A stretch of 64,000 nt of DNA, taken from positions 1,772,322 to 1,836,321 of the forward strand of contig NC_018015.1 in assembly GCF_000265525.1 (NCBI RefSeq), written 5' to 3'. Position 1 is the stretch's first letter. Each line of letters opens with the position of its first letter. Positions 42,052 to 51,150 of the stretch are shown here, piece by piece. The notes below the pieces were generated by a model. It had not been told where the DNA came from. It saw only the letters and a program-made list of their open reading frames with translations, and ran no database searches. The translations under genes were made by a program, and so were the position numbers. The stretch is from Thermococcus cleftensis (GTDB taxonomy: Archaea > Methanobacteriota_B > Thermococci > Thermococcales > Thermococcaceae).

Positions 42052-44917
42052 CGTACTCCTTCTTTGCAATGAATATTGGCTCCACGCGCTTCTTGACTAT
42101 GACGACCTTGTCCTTCCCGTACTCCTGGTAGAGCTTCTCGATGTACGCGTCGAAAACATCGGACGGCATCGATGCCCGTGCGGTTATCACGTTGTCCCCT
42201 TCCCTGACGCTTAGCTCCTTGACCGGAACGTAGGTGATGATGTCCTGGTGGGGCACGAGGTAGAAGTTGTCGCTCTCGATGTCCTTGCCGTTGGGGGCGA
42301 CGTAGTAGACGATGCTCGCCCTCAAGGTAAGCGTTACGTCGTCGTAGTCCTTTCTGAATGCCGCCTTAAGCTCGAGCTGGCCGCTCTGGCCTTCCTCGAG
42401 TATGTAGCTCGGGTTCGCGGTTCTGCCGTCCACCCTCGGCTCGCCGTTGAGCACTCCAACGGGGCCGTCCTGAATGAGGACGAAGCGGTAGCTGGTGGCG
42501 TTCGGCACGAAGAGGCTGACCTCCACGGGGGTCTCGTTGAGGTGGTTCACGTTGAGGTTCTCGGCCAGCACCTCCCTCTTGATGAGCTCGGTGCCGTTGT
42601 AGGCCTCGAACACCAGGGTCGCGTCCTTGACGTCCCTGCCGAAGGCTGAAATCCAGAGTCTGAGCCTCTGCTCTCCGAGCGGGAGCTTTCCTCCTCCCAT
42701 CGTGCTGTAGAAGGCCTTCCAGGTGCCGTTCTCAAACCTGTCAATCCTGTAGACCGCGAACGGTCTGAACTCGTAGGTCGAGACGCCCCCGTCGTTGTGG
42801 ACCGGCTTGAAGTTGGCGAAGAGCTTTTGCGCGTCCCACGGCTCGAAGGAGTAGGGAATGTGGAACGCCAGCCTGACGAAGTTGCTGAAGGCTATCTTGT
42901 GGTACGCCAGAAGGCCGTAGTTGCCGAAGAGGTAGAGGACGTACGGAATGTCCCCCCTGCCCTGGATAACCTGTCCTCTGGCAAGGTCCACGGTCATTAC
43001 CGGCTGCCTGTCGCCCTCGGCCGTCTTGAGGTAGACGACCGTCTTCCCGCTCTCGTTGGCGTACTTGACGTACTGCATCGGCACGAGCTGGAACATCGGG
43101 ACGTGGCCGTACTCGTAGTAGTCTATCGCACCGCCGAGGTAGCTTATGGCGTTGAACTTGTAGATGTCCTGCTGCCAGACGATGAGGTAGTTAAGTTCCC
43201 ATGCCTCGAAGTCCTGCTCGCTCTCGTTGCCGTAGTGGGAGAAGAAATCTGCCAGCAGGTAGCGCCTGTCGTAGGCGTGACCACCGTCGGTCGAGGAGCG
43301 GCGGTTGCTGAGGAGACTCGACTCAATCCAGTAGCCGTAGTCCCACCAGCTGGTGGCGCTGTCGAGGGGGTGGCTGTTCTCCTTAAGCCAGGTGAGGGTG
43401 TTCACCCAGTCAGCCGGGACGGAACCCTGGGCCTTGGCGGTGTTAGTGGCCAGGGTCTTGCTGTACTGGGCGCCCATCACCGGGAGTGGGAGGAAGAGTA
43501 GTATCAGCAGGACGGCGTATAGTGCTTTGGTGGTCAGGCTCTCCTTCATGTTCTCCACGAAGAGGAAGACCTCGCCTATCGCTATGCCCGCCAGCAGGAG
43601 TATGGCTCCCGAAGCCTGGAAGACGAAACGGACTGCTAGTGCCAGTAGGACTACTGAACTAATGTAATAAGACACGAGGAAGGCATTTTTATAGCTGGAG
43701 ACGTTTCCTTTCCGGAGGTTGTTGATGAATTTGACTAGTACTACTAGGAACCCAACGATCGATAAGATGAACAGTAACATATCCTTGCTCTTTATGCTGT
43801 AATATGCCTTGATAGTGTTTATATCTGTCCTTGCCAGCTCTGCGACGGTTTGATAGAGGGGAGTGGATTGATACGCACCCCTTATTAATGCTGAAATATT
43901 GAGTAGACCCAGCAATCCTGCAAATATAACAAGTACCCCTCCGGATATTAGGAGTGCTCCGAGACGGTGCTCTAGTCTTGAGTAATCAAAATGCAAAAAG
44001 CGCTTTAGCCCTATGAGTAGCCCTGCATAAATTAAAACTGCAAATAGCCCCATTAGTCCAAATGGCCTTTTGAGAAGAAATGTTCCGATGCCGATAAAGC
44101 CGGTTCTGGCAATAATGATGCCTAAGACTATAGCAAGTCCCTGTATTGGTACGAATTCCTTGATGAACTTTATTGTAAACTTCTCGAGCCCAGCGATAAA
44201 TGCTACTGTTACAGTAAGGAACGCAAATGCAAGCAGTATCTCAATACCGAATACACTACCCGTCCATACTCCCATGTATAGGACGCTCGTGACCAGGAAC
44301 ATCACCGCGCTGAGCACCTTCTTCCAGTTCCACTCCTTCTCGTCGAGGTACACCAGCAGGAAGAGCACCGCGTAGAGGAAGAACATCATGAAGGGCCCTT
44401 CACCACGGTTGTTGCCGGACATAGTCTTGGTGAAGCTGGCGTAGGAGAACATCATGAAGGCCGATGCCCAGATTCCGGCCCAGTCAGAGTGGAGCTTCCT
44501 GCCGAGGAGATACACCGCTAGTACTGTCATCGCTCCCACGAAAGGCGGCCAGACCTTGAAGGCCTGGAGCTCGGTGTAGCCAAATAGCGCGTGGGTTACC
44601 TTGTAGAACACCGCCTGGACTGTGTAGAGGCCCAGGTAGCCGGTGGCTTTTATTCCTGCGGGCGGATCAGCGTAGGCGAAATACTGGGGAATCCACTCGG
44701 TTATGGCCTGCTTGTACATCTCATAGTGGAAAAACGTGTCCGGGTCGAGGAAGGTCTTGTAGTTGGAGGTTATGTTCCTCAGCTTGAAGCCGAGGTAGGC
44801 AAGCAGGAGCGCCAGGAGCGGGAGGCCGTAGGCCTTAAAAAGGGAGTAGTACCTGGAGAGGGAAGTTTCCTCTCCCTTCTTTTTCTTGCGCTTCTCCTTA
44901 ACGTCGGTCTTCACCAT
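42035..44917 (-). CDS. aglB: Oligosaccharyltransferase AglB (STT3)
   Basis: Encodes about 960 residues. It transfers a lipid-linked glycan to Asn in N-x-S/T sites on the outer face of the membrane. There are 12-13 helices in the first 480 residues, a DPD metal motif (LDPDTFFHYE, near residue 58), and the catalytic-domain signature WWDYGYW near residue 523, followed by a large external beta-rich domain. I start at 44917 after GAGGTGATTCC, ten bases after the GlmS stop. Bases about 43630-44285, coding for the central helices (residues about 211-429), are visibly AT-richer than the rest, which suggests a recombined segment. Confidence 0.96.
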   Translation of the reverse strand: MVKTDVKEKRKKKKGEETSLSRYYSLFKAYGLPLLALLLAYLGFKLRNITSNYKTFLDPDTFFHYEMYKQAITEWIPQYFAYADPPAGIKATGYLGLYTVQAVFYKVTHALFGYTELQAFKVWPPFVGAMTVLAVYLLGRKLHSDWAGIWASAFMMFSYASFTKTMSGNNRGEGPFMMFFLYAVLFLLVYLDEKEWNWKKVLSAVMFLVTSVLYMGVWTGSVFGIEILLAFAFLTVTVAFIAGLEKFTIKFIKEFVPIQGLAIVLGIIIARTGFIGIGTFLLKRPFGLMGLFAVLIYAGLLIGLKRFLHFDYSRLEHRLGALLISGGVLVIFAGLLGLLNISALIRGAYQSTPLYQTVAELARTDINTIKAYYSIKSKDMLLFILSIVGFLVVLVKFINNLRKGNVSSYKNAFLVSYYISSVVLLALAVRFVFQASGAILLLAGIAIGEVFLFVENMKESLTTKALYAVLLILLFLPLPVMGAQYSKTLATNTAKAQGSVPADWVNTLTWLKENSHPLDSATSWWDYGYWIESSLLSNRRSSTDGGHAYDRRYLLADFFSHYGNESEQDFEAWELNYLIVWQQDIYKFNAISYLGGAIDYYEYGHVPMFQLVPMQYVKYANESGKTVVYLKTAEGDRQPVMTVDLARGQVIQGRGDIPYVLYLFGNYGLLAYHKIAFSNFVRLAFHIPYSFEPWDAQKLFANFKPVHNDGGVSTYEFRPFAVYRIDRFENGTWKAFYSTMGGGKLPLGEQRLRLWISAFGRDVKDATLVFEAYNGTELIKREVLAENLNVNHLNETPVEVSLFVPNATSYRFVLIQDGPVGVLNGEPRVDGRTANPSYILEEGQSGQLELKAAFRKDYDDVTLTLRASIVYYVAPNGKDIESDNFYLVPHQDIITYVPVKELSVREGDNVITARASMPSDVFDAYIEKLYQEYGKDKVVIVKKRVEPIFIAKKEYVIWEG

Positions 44918-44927
44918 TGGAATCACC

Positions 44928-46736
44928 TCATTCAACGGTAACGGATTTCGCCAGGTTCCTCGGCTTGTCGGGGTCGTTGCCCCTCAACACCGCCAGGTGA
45001 TAAGCTAAAAGCTGGAGTGGAACAGCGTAAACTATCGGGGTCAGCAGCTCGTCCATCGGGGGCATCTGGACGAGAACGTCTGAGACCCTGCCCAGTTCTT
45101 CCCTGTCCCCGAGGCCTATTATGAAGGCTCCCCTGGCCCTTGACTCCTCTATGTTGCCGAGCATCTTCTCGAAGGTTTTCCCGCTCGGGGCTATCGCGAC
45201 GACCGGAACGCCCTCCTCGAGGAGCGCGAGGGGGCCGTGCTTCAGCTCGCCGGCGCTCAGCCCTTCCGCGTGAATGTAGCTTATCTCCTTGAGCTTTAGC
45301 GCCCCCTCGAGGGCGGTCGGCACGCTCACTCCTCTGCCTATGTAGAAGAAGTCGCTCTTTCCGGCCAGACCCTCGGCCAGCTCCCTTAGGGAGGCGTCGT
45401 GCTTCAGAACTTCCTCCATAAGCTCCGGGACCCTGCTCAGGCCATCTACAAGGGAGCTGAGGTATCCATCGTCCGCGGTTCCAAGAACCCTCGCGAGCTC
45501 TATCGCGAGCATCGTCAGAACAGCCAGCTGGGTGGTGTAGGTCTTGGTCGCGGCGACGCCTATTTCAGGCCCCGCGTGGGTGTAGAGCGTTAAGTCAGCT
45601 ATCCTCGTCGCCATGCTTCCGACGACGTTAACTATCGCGAGCACCTTGGCGCCCTTTCTCTTGGCCAGCTTCATCGCCGCGAGCGTATCAGCGGTTTCCC
45701 CGCTCTGGGTTATTGCTATCACCAAGGTGTCCTCGTCTATGACGTTCTCGAACTCATAGCGGAACTCGCTGGCGTCCTCGACTATCGGAACCCTGTTTGC
45801 CAGCCTCTGGAAGAGGTACTTGCCAACCAAGCCAGCGTGGTAGGAGGTGCCCATGGCGACGATGAAGACCTTCTCGTACCTCGCTATCTCCTCGGCGGCC
45901 TTTCTTACAGCATCGACGTTGCCGTGCATCGCGTCCCTAACTGCCCTCGGCTGCTCGTATATCTCCTTGAGCATGAAGTGCGGATAGCCGGCCTTCTCAG
46001 CCATTTCAAGGGTCCATTCCACCTCCCGGACTTCCTTCTCAACGGGTTCGCCCGTTTCGAGCTTCTTAACCACCCAGGAGTCCCGGGTTATGACCGCGTA
46101 CTCCATGTCGTCGAGGAAAACGACTTTGTTTGTGTACTCGAGGAAGGCCGGAACGTCGCTGGCCGCGAAGGTCTCCCCCTTCCCTATCCCCAGCACGAGC
46201 GGACTCTCGTTCCTGACGAAGTACAGCCTGTCCGGCTCATCGGCGTATATTATTCCCAGGGCGAAGGAACCCTTGAGCCTGAGGAGAGCCTTCCGCATGG
46301 CCTCTTCAAATGTCTCGCTGGATTTGAGCTCCTCCTCTATGAGGTGGGCTATTGTTTCGGTGTCGGTGTCGCTCCTGAAAGAGTGGCCCCTCTCGAGGAG
46401 GTAGTCCCTTATCTCGGAGAAGTTCTCAATGATACCGTTGTGAACGAGCGCTATCTTCCCGGTGCAGTCCGTATGGGGGTGAGCGTTAATGTCATTGGGA
46501 ACGCCGTGCGTCGCCCAGCGGGTGTGGCCGATACCCCTCCTGCCGGGCATTTCGAGGAATCCCAACTTCCCGGTAAGCTCGTCGATCTTCCCGGCGCCCT
46601 TCCTTATGAACAGCTTTCCTCCGTCCTCGGTCACGATTCCAGCCGAGTCGTAGCCCCTGTACTCCAGCCTCTTCAGCCCCTTGACTATTACCTCGCACGC
46701 TGGCCTGTCACCAACGTAGCCTATTATTCCACACAC
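44928..46736 (-). CDS. glmS: Glutamine:fructose-6-phosphate aminotransferase (isomerising)
   Basis: Encodes about 602 residues. The glutaminase domain begins [12 protein letters not shown], and its Cys must be the N-terminal nucleophile after Met removal, so I start at GTG 46736 directly before the TGT codon; GGTGG lies at good spacing. The two SIS isomerase domains follow ([17 protein letters not shown], ending NLAKSVTVE). It makes glucosamine-6-phosphate, the source of UDP-GlcNAc for the glycans that the next gene, aglB, transfers. A TATA box lies near 46784-46793. Confidence 0.97.
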   Translation of the reverse strand: MCGIIGYVGDRPACEVIVKGLKRLEYRGYDSAGIVTEDGGKLFIRKGAGKIDELTGKLGFLEMPGRRGIGHTRWATHGVPNDINAHPHTDCTGKIALVHNGIIENFSEIRDYLLERGHSFRSDTDTETIAHLIEEELKSSETFEEAMRKALLRLKGSFALGIIYADEPDRLYFVRNESPLVLGIGKGETFAASDVPAFLEYTNKVVFLDDMEYAVITRDSWVVKKLETGEPVEKEVREVEWTLEMAEKAGYPHFMLKEIYEQPRAVRDAMHGNVDAVRKAAEEIARYEKVFIVAMGTSYHAGLVGKYLFQRLANRVPIVEDASEFRYEFENVIDEDTLVIAITQSGETADTLAAMKLAKRKGAKVLAIVNVVGSMATRIADLTLYTHAGPEIGVAATKTYTTQLAVLTMLAIELARVLGTADDGYLSSLVDGLSRVPELMEEVLKHDASLRELAEGLAGKSDFFYIGRGVSVPTALEGALKLKEISYIHAEGLSAGELKHGPLALLEEGVPVVAIAPSGKTFEKMLGNIEESRARGAFIIGLGDREELGRVSDVLVQMPPMDELLTPIVYAVPLQLLAYHLAVLRGNDPDKPRNLAKSVTVE

Positions 46737-46852
46737 GGCAACCACCCGCTGCTTTACTCTCTTCCCTGATAAACCGCCGGGAGTTAAAAGCCTTTCTCAG
46801 ACGCGGTTCCGGCGTTAATATAACCTTTGGTTCAACCGTCGATTGGGAAAAG

Positions 46853-46861
46853 CCTTTATAT
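46853..46861 (+). promoter_or_regulatory. TATA box of the 63-aa basic protein gene
   Basis: CCTTTATAT lies about 33 bases from the ATG at 46891, followed by a GGGGTGGACCG ribosome site. Confidence 0.55.
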
Positions 46862-46890
46862 CCCACTGACTATCCCGGTGGGGTGGACCG

Positions 46891-47082
46891 ATGGACAGAA
46901 AGCTCGACGAGTTCCTGGCTGGAGCGCCGAGAGCTACCAAAACGGCCGGGGTGAAGAGGAAGAAGAAACGCCTCAAATCGACGAGCCTCGACTCTTTTCT
47001 GCCGGAGGAACACGTGGACTACTTCAAACAGCTAAGGATAGGTTCCAAAAAGATACGGAACGCCAGGATAGAGGAGCTCTGA
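46891..47082 (+). CDS. Small basic protein with PIP-like motifs, PCNA inhibitor (TIP) candidate
   Basis: Encodes 63 residues. There is a basic centre ([10 protein letters not shown]) flanked by two short motifs resembling PCNA-interacting peptides: RKLDEFL at residues 3-9 and STSLDSFL at residues 30-37, close to the C-terminal SLDEFL of RNase HII in this window. A small Thermococcales inhibitor of PCNA (TIP) of about this size has been described in T. kodakarensis, and I recall its gene near glmS/STT3, but I could not compare sequences. It has a good promoter and ribosome site. Confidence 0.75.
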   Translation: MDRKLDEFLAGAPRATKTAGVKRKKKRLKSTSLDSFLPEEHVDYFKQLRIGSKKIRNARIEEL

Positions 47083-47113
47083 CCTCCTCCCCGCCCTAAA
47101 GGGCGGGGCTTTC
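47083..47113. terminator. Strong GC hairpin with T-rich tail
   Basis: CCCCGCCC (47089-47096) and GGGCGGGG (47101-47108) flank the loop TAAA. It directly follows the stop of the 63-aa gene and could end its transcript. The sequence and its flanks also look like the hairpins found near IS200/IS605 ends, although no transposase gene is here. Confidence 0.5.
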
Positions 47114-47131
47114 AAAAGAAAAATGTAAGAG

Positions 47132-48280
47132 CTACAGCGACTCCGCTATAACCGCTCTGTCTCCAACTTTGAAGACGAAGGCCCTCCGCTCGCCCCTGAG
47201 GTTCGCCTCTATTCTCTTCCTGAGCCTCCAGTAGTCTTCCTGCGGGACGCTCATCTTGAGGGTCGCCCTTCCAAAGTTTTCCCTCCTGAGGAGGTCGTTA
47301 ATCCTGACCGGGTGAAACGGCAGAACCGCGACGACGGAGTAGGTCCTCTTGAGGTAGGGACTCTTCACCGGCTCGTCTCCAGTCGCTAAAACGCGCCTCT
47401 TCTCGCGGAGTAGCATCTTGGCGTCGGCCTTCAGCTCGTGGAAAAGCTCGTTGAGCAAATCAGCGTAATCAACGGCCTGCGGTATCTCGTAGAGGTACTG
47501 GCCGGGCTCCTCAGCCCACTCGACAATGTTCTCAAGGTTGGGGTCGCTCTCGAGCCTGACCCCTGCCGGAAGGATCACAGCGCTCCTTTCGGCCTTTGCG
47601 AGCGGTTCCGTGTAGAAGGTCAGCCTGTTGAGGTGGCCGTGGAGGTCGATGTACTCGAACTCGCCCCTCCAGGGCACCCTTTCGCGCCTCATCTGCGGCG
47701 GCAGGTCGAAGATGAAGGAGTCAGTCTTCGATTTATAGGCCCCGTAGACCTTGAGCGGGCTTGGGAGCAGATCCTCGAGCCTCCTCTCGGGCATCTCCGG
47801 CGGCCGGGCGGGGTCTGAAAAGATCACCTCCGCATCGACCCTCTCGACGGTCTCTGGAGCGAGGGAGTCGGCGTTTATGAACTCTATCTCAACGCCGTAT
47901 TTCTCGGCGTTCCTCCTCGCGAACTCTATCTTTAGGGGGTCTATGTCTATCCCGTAGGCCCTCTCGACCTTCATCGCGTAGAAGATGAGCTGTATCCCTA
48001 TCCCGCAGGAGACGTCGGCGATGCTCCTTATTCCAAACTCCTCAAGCCTTTCGGCGCGGTATCTGGCAACGATTTCGTGGGTCGCGTAGCGCAGACCCTC
48101 CAGGTCCATGAAAAGGTCGTCGCGCGAGAACTTGTCCTTTGCCCTTATCCTCGCCCTCGCTATCTCTGCTATAAGCTCCCAGTTCTCGCCGAGCCTCGCG
48201 CGGAGCTTCTTCTCGTCAAAACCTCGCCTTATGAGCTCCATTGCCTCCCCGATTTTCTCCTCGGTGATTCCCTCCAGCAT
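47132..48280 (-). CDS. SAM-dependent methyltransferase with THUMP-like tail
   Basis: Encodes 382 residues. The SAM site is IADVSCGIGIQLIFYAMKVERAYGIDIDPLKIEFARRNAEKYG, with FSDPARPPE as the motif IV active-site loop (D-P-A/P-R). The helical N-terminal 90 residues and the C-terminal YLKRTYSVVAVLPFHPVRINDLL domain match the COG4123/PG_1098-like group with a ferredoxin-like THUMP-related tail, so an RNA substrate is likely. It is a single gene; the divergent neighbour is a glycosyltransferase gene 59 bases away. Confidence 0.87.
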   Translation of the reverse strand: MLEGITEEKIGEAMELIRRGFDEKKLRARLGENWELIAEIARARIRAKDKFSRDDLFMDLEGLRYATHEIVARYRAERLEEFGIRSIADVSCGIGIQLIFYAMKVERAYGIDIDPLKIEFARRNAEKYGVEIEFINADSLAPETVERVDAEVIFSDPARPPEMPERRLEDLLPSPLKVYGAYKSKTDSFIFDLPPQMRRERVPWRGEFEYIDLHGHLNRLTFYTEPLAKAERSAVILPAGVRLESDPNLENIVEWAEEPGQYLYEIPQAVDYADLLNELFHELKADAKMLLREKRRVLATGDEPVKSPYLKRTYSVVAVLPFHPVRINDLLRRENFGRATLKMSVPQEDYWRLRKRIEANLRGERRAFVFKVGDRAVIAESL

Positions 48281-48339
48281 GTTTCCGCCTAAGGGGAGAG
48301 GCTTAAAAACGTTGCCCGCTTAGTTTGAGCGGTGGTAAG

Positions 48340-49728
48340 ATGGAATGGAGGAAAGCGGTGTTCCTTCTAATCGTCGTCATCACGCTCGCCGGTTCTTTTT
48401 GGTACCTCTACCGCTTCGCCTCCCAGCCGGTGTTCCACGACTACGTGAGCGATGAGGTGTGGTACGTCCCGGCCAGCAGGAACGTGCTCCACAGGCTCGG
48501 CATCGAGCTGACCTACATCAACGGGACGACCGGCTCGAGGGGAGTGAACGTAATCTTCGCCAACCAGAGCGTGAGGATAGAGTACCAGTACGAGGTGGAG
48601 AAGCTCGCGCTGAAGCACGGGGCGACTTACGAGAGGGAGTACCGCAAGTTTCCGGGCGTTTACTTCGAGATTCCGCCGGAGGAATACGGTCCTTTCATTG
48701 AAGATATCCGGGCAATGCTTCCCGACGGTGCATACAGCATCGTTCCCGGCTTCTGGTACCCCGACAAGGACAACATACAGAACTACCTGAACCTGGAACA
48801 CCCCTTCCTTGGAAAAGACATGATAATGCTCGGAATGCTTCTCCTCGGCGACAGCCCGATAAACTGGCGCCTTCCCGGAGTCCTTGCCTTCGTCCTGATA
48901 GAGCTCCTGGTGGTCATAGCCACCTATAAAATCAGCCGCAGCTACCTCGCGGCGCTTATAGCTCTGGCCTTCACCGCCGGCGACCCAACGCTCCAGGCGA
49001 TGTCTGTGGTGGCTATGCTCGATATTCACGTGGCCCTCTTCGTTGCGCTCTTCATAGCCCTCCTCGCCCTCAACAGGGACCGTCTGGCCGCGGTCGCTGT
49101 CGGCCTGGCGGGGGCGGCCAAGCTGAGCGGTGCCTTCGGCTGGCCGGTTCTTCTGGCCAGGGCGTTTCGGAGGGAGAGAAGTGTCCTGGGCTTTTTGGGC
49201 ACGATAGCCCTCCTCCCCGCCCTGGGCTTCCTGGTACCGAACCTTCCGGCAATGGTCGCTGTTGGTCCGGAGGAGTGGTTAAAGCAGTTCCTGGGGAGCT
49301 TCCGCTGGCACCTCTCCAGCAAGGGCGGCCACCCTGCCGCTTCACCGGTCTGGCAGTGGTTCGTCAATGCCAGGGCATTCCCGCTCCACTACGACCCCAA
49401 CGTCTTCGCCCAGACGGACCCGTTCCTCCTCCTCGCGATGGTTCTCTTCCTTCTGGCCCTTCCCTGGCTTTACAGGAGAAGGAGGGGAATCCTTACCGTC
49501 ATGGGCGTCTTCTGGAGCACCACGGGCTTTTTCCTCCTCCAGTACCTACTCGGTGGGACAACGCAGTTCAGCTTCTACGCCACCGTCTTGGTTCCCCCTG
49601 CGGCTGTGGCGATGGGCGTGGCGCTGAGGGAGCTCCTCCGCTGGGAGGCCTTTACCGAATCCCTCCGGCTCTACCTGGAGTGGCTCCTCGAGGCGAAGGA
49701 TAGGGTAAGGCTGAGGCTGGGGAGGTGA
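48340..49728 (+). CDS. GT-C glycosyltransferase (dolichyl-phosphate-mannose type, PMT-like)
   Basis: Encodes about 462 residues with about ten membrane helices. The first external loop holds the acidic motif HDYVSDEVWYVPASRNV (paired Asp/Glu as in GT39 enzymes), which suggests use of a lipid-phosphate sugar donor outside the membrane. An unusually long loop of about 100 residues precedes the second helix. I start at ATG 48340 with GGTGGTAAG upstream; TTG 48325 is in frame. Its proximity to glmS-aglB fits glycan assembly, but the acceptor is unknown. Confidence 0.87.
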   Translation: MEWRKAVFLLIVVITLAGSFWYLYRFASQPVFHDYVSDEVWYVPASRNVLHRLGIELTYINGTTGSRGVNVIFANQSVRIEYQYEVEKLALKHGATYEREYRKFPGVYFEIPPEEYGPFIEDIRAMLPDGAYSIVPGFWYPDKDNIQNYLNLEHPFLGKDMIMLGMLLLGDSPINWRLPGVLAFVLIELLVVIATYKISRSYLAALIALAFTAGDPTLQAMSVVAMLDIHVALFVALFIALLALNRDRLAAVAVGLAGAAKLSGAFGWPVLLARAFRRERSVLGFLGTIALLPALGFLVPNLPAMVAVGPEEWLKQFLGSFRWHLSSKGGHPAASPVWQWFVNARAFPLHYDPNVFAQTDPFLLLAMVLFLLALPWLYRRRRGILTVMGVFWSTTGFFLLQYLLGGTTQFSFYATVLVPPAAVAMGVALRELLRWEAFTESLRLYLEWLLEAKDRVRLRLGR

Positions 49729-49764
49729 GGACTCGAAAGGCTTAAATACTAAGGCTGTTTAGTA

Positions 49765-49778
49765 CTAATCATGATTAG
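49765..49778. promoter_or_regulatory. 14-bp palindrome over the start codon, with upstream repeat
   Basis: CTAATCATGATTAG is a perfect palindrome that includes the ATG at 49771. Just upstream TACTAA and TTAGTA flank a short spacer (49747-49764), next to a TATA-like GGCTTAAATAC. This suggests a leaderless, self-regulated gene. Confidence 0.4.
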
Positions 49779-51150
49779 TTTATTCATTGACCGGGAGAGG
49801 GAGCTGGAAATACTCGGGAGGGAATGGGAGAGGGTCCCCTCGTTCGTTGTGGTCTACGGCAGGAGAAGGGTTGGAAAGACGAGACTACTGGTGGAGTTTT
49901 CCCGTGGAAGAAAGGTTTTCTTCCACACCTTTACCGAGGGCACGAAGGAAAACCAGATAAAGGGTATTCGGGAAGAGCTCGCCGAGTTTTATGGGGACGA
50001 TATCTTCTTGAGCTTCAATGACTGGTATCCTCTCTTCAAATACCTCTCCTCCAGGGTAGAGGAAAAAACCCTCGTGGTGCTCGACGAGTTCACGTACGCC
50101 GTTAAAAGTGACAGGGGTATTTTGAGTGCCCTCCAGAGGGCCTGGGACCACGAACTCAGCAAGAAACCCATCATGCTCGTTCTCTCAGGTTCTCTGATGG
50201 GCATGATGGTTGATGACGTGCTCAGCTACTCTTCGCCCCTCTACGGCAGACGGACCGCTGGATTCATGCTCAGGCCGTTAAACCTGTTCAACTCTGTAAG
50301 GTTCTTTGATGACTTCCGGAACGGCCTTGAGAGCTACATGCTCGTTGGTGGAGTCCCGGCGTATCTTTCGATAGCGGCCCGTTATTCCGATGTCCACCGG
50401 CTCGTTGAGAACGAGTTTTTATCCCCCGACGGCTTTTTCTACGATGAACCCTACATCATTCTCTCCCAGGAACTCAGGGAACTGAAGTTCTACTTCTCAA
50501 TACTCGCTGCCATAGCCGAGGGCCGGGAGAGGCCGGGCGAGATAGCCACATACGTGGGTGTCGAGGGAAGGAGGATATATCCCTACCTGGAGACGTTGAT
50601 ACGCCTTGGCTTCGTTGAGCGCCAGCTCCCAGTTGCGAGAAAAGAAAAGAGAGGACGTTACAGGATTAAAGACCCAATGCTCCTCACCTGGTTCTCGCTG
50701 GTCCACTCCAACAGGACGGAGATAGAACTTGGGATTCTCAGCCGGGAGGACGTCGAGGAGAGGCTCCAGAAGGTCTTTTCAAGGCGGTTTGAAGAAGTCT
50801 CAAAGGAGTTTCTTATAGAACTAAATCATGTCGGGGGACTTCCCTTCCGCTTCACCAAGATTGGAAGGTGGTGGCACAAAGGGGAGGAGATTGACTTGGT
50901 GGCTTTGAATGAAAGGGAGAAGAATGCTCTGTTCGTCGAGGTCAAGTGGAAAGACCTGAGTGAGAGGGAAGCGCGGGAGATTTTGAAGGACGTGAAGAGG
51001 AAGGCAGAGCTGGTTGGTCTGGGGCATTGGGATAAAAGTTACGGCATAGTTGCGAAGAACATAGAAGGAAAAGAGACGTTAAGGGCTGAAGGCTGGCTGG
51101 TCTGGGATCTGGAGGACTTCGAACTCATTTCAAGAACTCGTCCAGACTGA
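49771..51150 (+). CDS. Archaeal ATPase with DUF234 domain
   Basis: Encodes 459 residues. The N-terminal ATPase_2 (STAND/MNS-like) domain has Walker A GRRRVGKTRLL and Walker B TLVVLDEFTYAV, and LVLSGSLMGMM as sensor; then a winged-helix-like part (ERPGEIATYVGVEGRRIYPYLETLIRLGFVERQ) and a C-terminal DUF234 domain with a PD-(D/E)xK-like core (HKGEEIDLVALNEREKNALFVEVKWKD: D, then E-V-K). The families are abundant in Thermococcales and of unknown role, possibly in defence or mobile DNA. It overlaps RNase HII tail to tail by 26 bases. Confidence 0.92.
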   Translation: MISLFIDRERELEILGREWERVPSFVVVYGRRRVGKTRLLVEFSRGRKVFFHTFTEGTKENQIKGIREELAEFYGDDIFLSFNDWYPLFKYLSSRVEEKTLVVLDEFTYAVKSDRGILSALQRAWDHELSKKPIMLVLSGSLMGMMVDDVLSYSSPLYGRRTAGFMLRPLNLFNSVRFFDDFRNGLESYMLVGGVPAYLSIAARYSDVHRLVENEFLSPDGFFYDEPYIILSQELRELKFYFSILAAIAEGRERPGEIATYVGVEGRRIYPYLETLIRLGFVERQLPVARKEKRGRYRIKDPMLLTWFSLVHSNRTEIELGILSREDVEERLQKVFSRRFEEVSKEFLIELNHVGGLPFRFTKIGRWWHKGEEIDLVALNEREKNALFVEVKWKDLSEREAREILKDVKRKAELVGLGHWDKSYGIVAKNIEGKETLRAEGWLVWDLEDFELISRTRPD

